NCBI GenBank assembly: GCA_900170005.1
Contig: LT827128.1
Location: forward strand, 2,662,168-2,726,167
Direction: 5' to 3'
Source: Gordonibacter massiliensis (ex Traore et al. 2017)
GTDB taxonomy: Bacteria; Actinomycetota; Coriobacteriia; Coriobacteriales; Eggerthellaceae
Length of the DNA stretch: 64,000 nt
This document shows, one piece after another, positions 59,781 through 64,000 of the stretch (within the stretch, counting starts at the first letter, position 1; the number at the start of each line of letters is the position of its first letter). Below the pieces are notes generated by a model. The model was not told where the DNA came from, ran no database searches, and saw nothing but the letters and a program-made list of their open reading frames with translations. The position numbers and the translations under genes are program-made.

Positions 59781-60683
59781 ATGGATACCGCGCTCGCTGA
59801 GATCACGCTCGTGCTGTTCACCACCATCGCGCCGGCGGGCGTCGTGGGCTACTTGGTCATGGCTCTAGCTGCCATCTGCTCGCGCGAGCGGGAGCGCGCC
59901 GATCGCGTCAGCCACTACTTAGTGGTTCCCCTGGTTCTAGTCATCTCGGGTCTTATCGCGTCGGCCACGCATCTGGGCACTCCGGCGAACGCCCTCTATG
60001 TGATAACCGGTGTGGGGCGCTCGCCGCTGTCCAACGAGGTGGTGGCGGCCGTCGCCTTCCTCGTGCTGGGCGGCGTGTACTGGATCGTGTCGTTCCGCGA
60101 TGACATCGGACGCGCGATTCGCGTCGCGTGGCTTGCGGCGACGATGCTCGCGGGGCTCGTGCTGGTAGGGTTCGTCGCGGTGGCGTACACGGTTCCGTCC
60201 GTGCCCACGTGGAGCCTGCCCACGGCGCCGGCCACGCTGTGGCTGAACGCCCTGTCGAGCGGGCCGGCCGTCGGGTTGTTCGGTTTGCTGTTGGCCGGTG
60301 TCGATCCCGGCAGGAAGATGTCGGCCGTCGTGCTGGCTGTGGCGACGGTCGCCGCCGTTGCGAACGTCATCGTGCTCGCGTTGGAATGGCAGGTGCTCGC
60401 CGGGGTGGTTACCACCACGACGCGCGCCGTCGATCTCGTGCCCGCCTTTCCGGGCGTCGTCGCCGGTTACGCGCTGCTGGAAGCGGTGTCCGTCGCTCTG
60501 TCCGCCGCAGCGTTGCTGCGTCGCCCGCGCAAGACGGCCGATCCGTTCGCGGCGGCCGCGTCGGCTTCTCGCGAGCGCCGGGGGCGCCTCGTGCTCGTCG
60601 GCGCCGGCACGTTGCTGGCCCTGATCGCCTGCTTCGCGGTTCGCTTCGCCTTCTACGCCATGCACATGACCTTGGGCGTGTAG
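59781..60683 (+). CDS. Second DmsC-like membrane anchor protein
   Basis: 300 residues, eight helices. The start MDTALAEITLVLFTTIAPAG and the motif GRSPLSNEVVAAV match DmsC anchors, with about the same layout as the previous gene but low identity. GGGGAGGGG precedes the ATG. It has its own promoter and no catalytic or ferredoxin subunit beside it. It may be an alternative anchor for the same complex, or the remnant of a second dms operon cut by the IS element that follows. Confidence 0.85.
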   Translation: MDTALAEITLVLFTTIAPAGVVGYLVMALAAICSRERERADRVSHYLVVPLVLVISGLIASATHLGTPANALYVITGVGRSPLSNEVVAAVAFLVLGGVYWIVSFRDDIGRAIRVAWLAATMLAGLVLVGFVAVAYTVPSVPTWSLPTAPATLWLNALSSGPAVGLFGLLLAGVDPGRKMSAVVLAVATVAAVANVIVLALEWQVLAGVVTTTTRAVDLVPAFPGVVAGYALLEAVSVALSAAALLRRPRKTADPFAAAASASRERRGRLVLVGAGTLLALIACFAVRFAFYAMHMTLGV

Positions 60684-60888
60684 GATTGCCGCACGGCGTG
60701 CCGACGCCTTCGCGCGCATAGCACCCCCTTTGCGCTGAATCGCCGCCGACGCAACCCGAGTCGGCTGCCGTTGTGCGGCGATGCGCCGCTGAGACGCGAT
60801 CGCTCGGCCGCGATTCGCCGAATGCAAGCGGAAGGTCGTTTTTTGAGCAGAAATGACGGTAGGGCCTGCGGCAGCCAGCTTGGACCGT

Positions 60889-61848
60889 TTACACGGCGTA
60901 TCCGAGCCGCCTCCTGCGGCCCGCTATCGTGTCGTACACCGTCCGGCCCCCTTCGCGGAAGGCCTTGAGCCTGCCGTCGCGGTACCACTCGATGTAGGCG
61001 TCGAGCTCCTCCGCGAAGCGCCCGGGGGGCACCGCGGACCAGTCGCGGCCGTTGTAGAACTCCTCCTTGAGCGCGCCGAAGAAGCCCTCCGCCCGCGCGT
61101 TGTCCGGGCAGCACCCCTTCCTCGACATCGAGCGGACGACGCCGTTCTCGGCGCAGATCCTCTTCCAGGATCCCGCCCGGTACGGCCCGCCGCCGTCGGA
61201 GTGCTCGGTCACGGGGGCGTGGCCCTCCGGCAGCGTGCCCAGGTAGGACAGCAGCGACGAGTCGCACAGGGCCGAGTCGGGGTGCAGGGAGACCGACCAG
61301 GCCGCGGGCATGCCGTCGAGGCAGTCGACGACCGGGGAGAGGTAGACCTTGGCCCTGCCGGCCCTGAACTCGGTGACGTCGGTGACCACGAGCTCGTCGG
61401 GGCGCGCGGCGGAGAAGTCGTGGGCCCCGTCCCCGCCGAGCGGGACGTTGCCCGGCCTCTCGTCGGGCTCGCCCTCGTAGGAGCTGTAGCGCAGCCTCGC
61501 GCGCGTGCGCCTCGCGACCATGCCGCCCTCCCTCATGGCGCGGCGCACCTCGCGCTCCGAGACGGCCATGGGCTCCCCGCCGTCGGCCCCCGAGAGGATC
61601 GAGGCGCGCACGCGCCGGTAGCCGTAGGCGCGCCCGCTCCGCTCGAAGGCGCGCCTCGCGCGCCCCCGCACGGCCTCGGCGCGCGCCTCATCCCTCGCGA
61701 TCGCGCCCTTGCCGTACTCGTAGGTGCTCTTCGAGATGCCCAAGAAACCCAGGATCGTACGCAGGGAGTACCCGAAGTCCCTCCTCAAACTCTCTCCTAA
61801 CGCGGTCTTGCGCTTGTTGGAGAGGCTCCCCGGGTCCCCGCTTTTGGG
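60889..61848 (-). CDS. IS3-family transposase OrfB (frameshift product)
   Basis: About 319 residues in the frame reached by -1 frameshift. Integrase core with the three acidic residues in LVVTDVTEF, TEHSDGGGPYR and DNARAEGFFGALKEEFY. HTH_21-like segment (AYGYRRVRASIL) before it. No good independent start, as expected for a frameshifted product. Looks intact. Confidence 0.9.
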   Translation of the reverse strand, partial: PKSGDPGSLSNKRKTALGESLRRDFGYSLRTILGFLGISKSTYEYGKGAIARDEARAEAVRGRARRAFERSGRAYGYRRVRASILSGADGGEPMAVSEREVRRAMREGGMVARRTRARLRYSSYEGEPDERPGNVPLGGDGAHDFSAARPDELVVTDVTEFRAGRAKVYLSPVVDCLDGMPAAWSVSLHPDSALCDSSLLSYLGTLPEGHAPVTEHSDGGGPYRAGSWKRICAENGVVRSMSRKGCCPDNARAEGFFGALKEEFYNGRDWSAVPPGRFAEELDAYIEWYRDGRLKAFREGGRTVYDTIAGRRRRLGYAV

Positions 61849-62306
61849 TCGCGCATCAGCTCCTGCAGGACCCTCGCCTGCAGCTCGGACTCGGCGACGC
61901 GGGCCTCGAGCTCGGCGCGCGACATGTCCTCGGGCCTCCTGTCCGCCATGCGAACCGCCTCCTTCGAGGCCATTGTAGCCCTTTCCGCGGCCTTCGCCCA
62001 GGACGCGACGGTGCCGCCGTCCGGAACCCCCAGCCTGCGGGCGATGTCGCACCAGCGCATGCCCTTGCGCCTCAGCGCGAGCGCCTCGCGCTTGGTGGCG
62101 TCGGGGTAGGCCGCGTGCTTCCTGTGCCCGACGCGCCCGCGCACCTCGCGCGCGGGGACGTCGAGCGCCCCGGCCTCCGCCTGGCGGCGCCACTCGTAGA
62201 GGCTCCGCCTGGCGGGGTTGCCCGGCAGCCTCGCGAACGCCGCCGCGGGAAGCCCGCTGGCGTCCAGGTCGGCCAGTATCCTCTCCCTTTCCTCCTTCGA
62301 GTACAC
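61797..62306 (-). CDS. IS3-family transposase OrfA
   Basis: 169 residues: helical, with an HTH (CDIARRLGVPDGGTVASWAK) and a C-terminal leucine-zipper-like helix (AELEARVAESELQARVLQEL). DNA-binding partner fused to OrfB by frameshift. AAGGAAGGGAG precedes the ATG at 62306. It overlaps orfB by 52 bases. Confidence 0.85.
   Translation of the reverse strand: MYSKEERERILADLDASGLPAAAFARLPGNPARRSLYEWRRQAEAGALDVPAREVRGRVGHRKHAAYPDATKREALALRRKGMRWCDIARRLGVPDGGTVASWAKAAERATMASKEAVRMADRRPEDMSRAELEARVAESELQARVLQELMRDPKAGTRGASPTSARPR
61842..61848 (-). other. Programmed -1 frameshift site in the IS element
   Basis: Minus-strand C-CCA-AAA (CCCAAAA) is a canonical X-XXY-YYZ heptamer. OrfA reads CCA AAA; slipping back one base gives CCC AAA and enters the orfB frame. 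Confidence 0.75.
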
Positions 62307-62558
62307 GATGCAGCTCCCTTCCTTGGATAAGAACCAGTGCGTTCGCCGCAGGGGGTGTCCCCCTACGGTCCAAGAAACCGCCGCACTCCCGTAGGGTACG
62401 GATTACGCAGCTCCAAACCCGGTTTGGAGGAACAAGAACACCTTCTGAAGACTCTTTGCATCCACGGGCTTGATTGCCAAACCGCGCGACCAAGGGAAAC
62501 GTTGCTGCCTAGTCCAAGTGCCAAAGCTTCGGCGGTACCCTACCGTGATTTTTGCTCA

Positions 62559-62912
62559 GGAAACCGGGTTCGTTTTGCACGGAGCTGATTCTCGATACCG
62601 CGTTTCGCTTTGTGGTGCACCAAGAGAGCACCGTTGGCTTTGAAGCAAAGCCGCTCGGACAAGGTTGGGGTTGCGCCGCAGGATCGGCCTCGGCACGACC
62701 GCCGAATGGCTCACCAGCAACGCGGCAAGGCGCAACGCGTTGCCCATGAGCGTGCCGGCAGCGATTTGATCCGGGAGCCGCGGCCTTCGCTGGCCGTCTG
62801 GCGGGTGCTGTGCTCTGAAGGAGAATGCGAAATGCGTTATCATGGTCGTCGCAGGCTCGAAACCCCGTCTGCCGCTTTCTGAAACGAACCCAAACGACCG
62901 CAGAGAAGGCGC
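62559..62912 (+). other. Intergenic region between IS element and kinase gene
   Basis: 354 bases without a supported gene. A candidate -10 (TTATCAT) lies near 62836, with AGAGAAGG before the kinase ATG. Nothing else stands out. Confidence 0.4.
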
Positions 62913-64000
62913 ATGGCACGCAACCAGCTCATATTGGATCGGTACCGGCCCATTGGAGAGTCGCGCTCGGGCGGCTTTGGCACGGTGCGCGTGGCATGGG
63001 ACACGCGCATCCAGCGCAAGGTTGCCATCAAATGCATCGAGCTCGACGAGGGCGATGCGGCGCGCGCGGCGCTGCCGGGAGTCGATGCGGTGCGCCGGCC
63101 CCCCTCCGATGCGGACGACTACGCCTATCTCGAACAGGCGGACACAGCCGCCATGCCCAGCTTCGACGAAGTGGATTGGGACGACGTGCCGCCGTGGGAG
63201 GATCCTGTCGAAGCCGACGCGTTTCCATGGGATTCGTCCGACGTGCCCCCTTGGGAAGACCTCCCCGCCGCTCCGCCCCCCGACTTCGAAAGCCCCTTCC
63301 GCAAGAGGGACGAGGCTGAAGCGCGTCGAGCCGCAACTGGGAAGCACGGCAACCGCTCCGCCGCACGCTTGGCCTATGACGATTCGGCCGCTGGTCGTCG
63401 GGAAGGGAGAGCCGCCTCCGCCCGACGCGATCCGGCCGATGACCTTCAACCGGTGCGCTCGCTTTCGCGCATCCCCGGTTTAGACGAGGCTCGCACGGCC
63501 GCCATGCTCACCGATCCGAACATCGTCACCGTGTACGACTTCGAGGTGCAGGGGCGCACGGCCTACCTTATTATGGAGTACATCGAGGGCATCACCCTCA
63601 CCGAGCTTCTGCGCGATTACGCCAGCTACCTCACGCTCGACATGGTCGCCGCCGTGTTCGGTTCGATCGCCCACGCGTTGGAGGTGGCTCACGAGAACCA
63701 GGTGCTCCACCTGGACATCAAGCCCGACAACGTGCTCATCAACCGTCAGGGGCAGGTGAAGGTCACGGACTTCGGCCTGGCCACGTTGGCCGATGCCGGC
63801 GGCTTCGGTGCGGCTGGCGGCGGCACCATCGGCTACATGCCGCTCGAGCAGATGCGCGGCCAGAACCTGGACGCGCGCTGCGACGAGTGGGCGCTCGCCT
63901 CCGTCACCTACGAGATGCTGGCGGGAGAGAACCCGTTCATCGCTCCCGACCTGACCCGTGCGGAATCCGCCATCGAAGACGCGGAGCTCGTGCTGCCGTC
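62913..64000 (+). CDS. Ser/Thr protein kinase with N-lobe insertion (C-terminus outside window)
   Basis: 363 residues visible; the gene runs off the right edge. Starts MARNQLILDRYRPIGE. Glycine loop GESRSGGFGTVRVA, ATP-binding Lys in KVAIK (residue 40), alpha-C Glu in LDEARTAAML (about 192), catalytic loop HLDIKPDN (HLD rather than HRD), DFG in VTDFGLA and a GTIGYMPLEQM activation segment. Between the VAIK strand and the alpha-C helix lies an insertion of about 135 residues (50-186), acidic and Trp/Pro-rich with two VPPWED repeats, probably disordered. PknB-like kinase, cytoplasmic at least at the N-terminus. Immediately downstream of an IS element. Confidence 0.85.
   Translation, partial: MARNQLILDRYRPIGESRSGGFGTVRVAWDTRIQRKVAIKCIELDEGDAARAALPGVDAVRRPPSDADDYAYLEQADTAAMPSFDEVDWDDVPPWEDPVEADAFPWDSSDVPPWEDLPAAPPPDFESPFRKRDEAEARRAATGKHGNRSAARLAYDDSAAGRREGRAASARRDPADDLQPVRSLSRIPGLDEARTAAMLTDPNIVTVYDFEVQGRTAYLIMEYIEGITLTELLRDYASYLTLDMVAAVFGSIAHALEVAHENQVLHLDIKPDNVLINRQGQVKVTDFGLATLADAGGFGAAGGGTIGYMPLEQMRGQNLDARCDEWALASVTYEMLAGENPFIAPDLTRAESAIEDAELVLP

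Larger units (their letters stand above)
60844..62558 (-). mobile_element. IS3-family insertion sequence, about 1.7 kb
   Basis: Terminal inverted repeats: TGAGCAGAAATGACGGTAGG (60844) and, inverted, a near-identical copy ending at 62558 (19 of 21 match). Similarity extends weakly six bases further out (60838 and 62564). Contains orfA and orfB with a slippery site between. It is longer than the usual 1.2-1.5 kb because about 230 non-coding bases precede orfA, including the palindrome CTCCAAACCCGGTTTGGAG. No clear target duplication. Confidence 0.88.

Noticed and set aside
60889-62493. 534-codon frame treated as one transposase
   Set aside because: Its first about 215 codons are antisense-like filler over orfA; the real product enters this frame by -1 shift at 61842-61848.
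60835-62567. Target-site duplication of the IS element
   Set aside because: Bases next to the two ends do not match as a direct 3-4 bp repeat.
1-64000. CRISPR array
   Set aside because: No regularly spaced identical repeats with unique spacers and no cas gene. The four sites at 21955-22097 have constant spacing but only short conserved ends and lie between divergent genes, so they are read as operators.

Overview
The window is high-GC (roughly 64%) bacterial DNA with dense coding on both strands. Its gene content points to Eggerthella lenta or a close relative (Coriobacteriia, Eggerthellaceae). The pointers are a Tat-exported DMSO-reductase-family oxidoreductase next to a polytopic LuxR regulator, an NRAMP-related Mg2+ transporter (NRMT) of the type characterised from E. 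lenta, indolepyruvate:ferredoxin oxidoreductase beside a phenylacetate-CoA-ligase-type enzyme, and many GGDEF/EAL/HD-GYP proteins. All names come from reading translations, not from a database search.

Layout. 1-8.8 kb: end of a pilus-assembly operon (PilO-like), two large cyclic-di-GMP proteins separated by tRNA-Phe, tatA, a TetR regulator and purE. 8.9-18.9 kb: ECF sigma factor with a large membrane-anchored partner, iorAB, a GGDEF protein, an aryl-CoA ligase and a sodium:solute symporter. 18.9-21 kb: an AlbA_2/Schlafen-type gene framed by direct repeats. 21-26.6 kb: a TetR regulator divergent from an FAD oxidoreductase, small protein and MFS transporter, with a four-site operator array between them; then a YdcF-like membrane protein. 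26.8-33.5 kb: NhaC antiporter, 5-formyl-THF cyclo-ligase, an Rrf2 regulator, a two-gene Mg2+ operon with a structured leader, tRNA-Arg and a small acidic protein. 33.6-44.4 kb: OpuC-type osmolyte ABC transporter whose ATPase has interspersed repeats in its reading frame, citrate synthase, tRNA-Ser, tadA, ispE, lemA, a sensor kinase split from its receiver by a stop codon, and a second tRNA-Ser. 44.4-53.9 kb: DUF2207 protein, TetR, SDR with a C-terminal extension, tRNA-Leu, acetyltransferase, MFS, AraC, and an HPt plus HD-GYP pair. 53.9-64 kb: LuxR regulator divergent from a dmsABC-like operon, a second DmsC-like protein with its own promoter, an IS3-family element, and the start of a Ser/Thr kinase with a long insertion in its N-lobe.

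How the genes fit together. The organism looks anaerobic and amino-acid fermenting: IorAB would make aryl-acetyl-CoA and reduced ferredoxin from aromatic 2-oxoacids, and the neighbouring ligase would handle aryl acids. The dms-like complex is an anaerobic respiratory module, and TatA is part of the export route for its catalytic subunit. Signalling is heavy: three GGDEF proteins (one also EAL), one HD-GYP, one HPt, one hybrid-type kinase and one eukaryotic-like kinase.

The most unusual signals are the array of four ACCC-N12-GTGGG sites at 41/41/40-bp spacing, the hairpin that buries the ribosome-binding site of the MgtE-like/NRMT operon, the direct repeats bracketing the AlbA_2 gene, the in-frame interspersed repeats in opuCA, the kinase/receiver stop codon, and the disordered N-lobe insertion in the terminal kinase.
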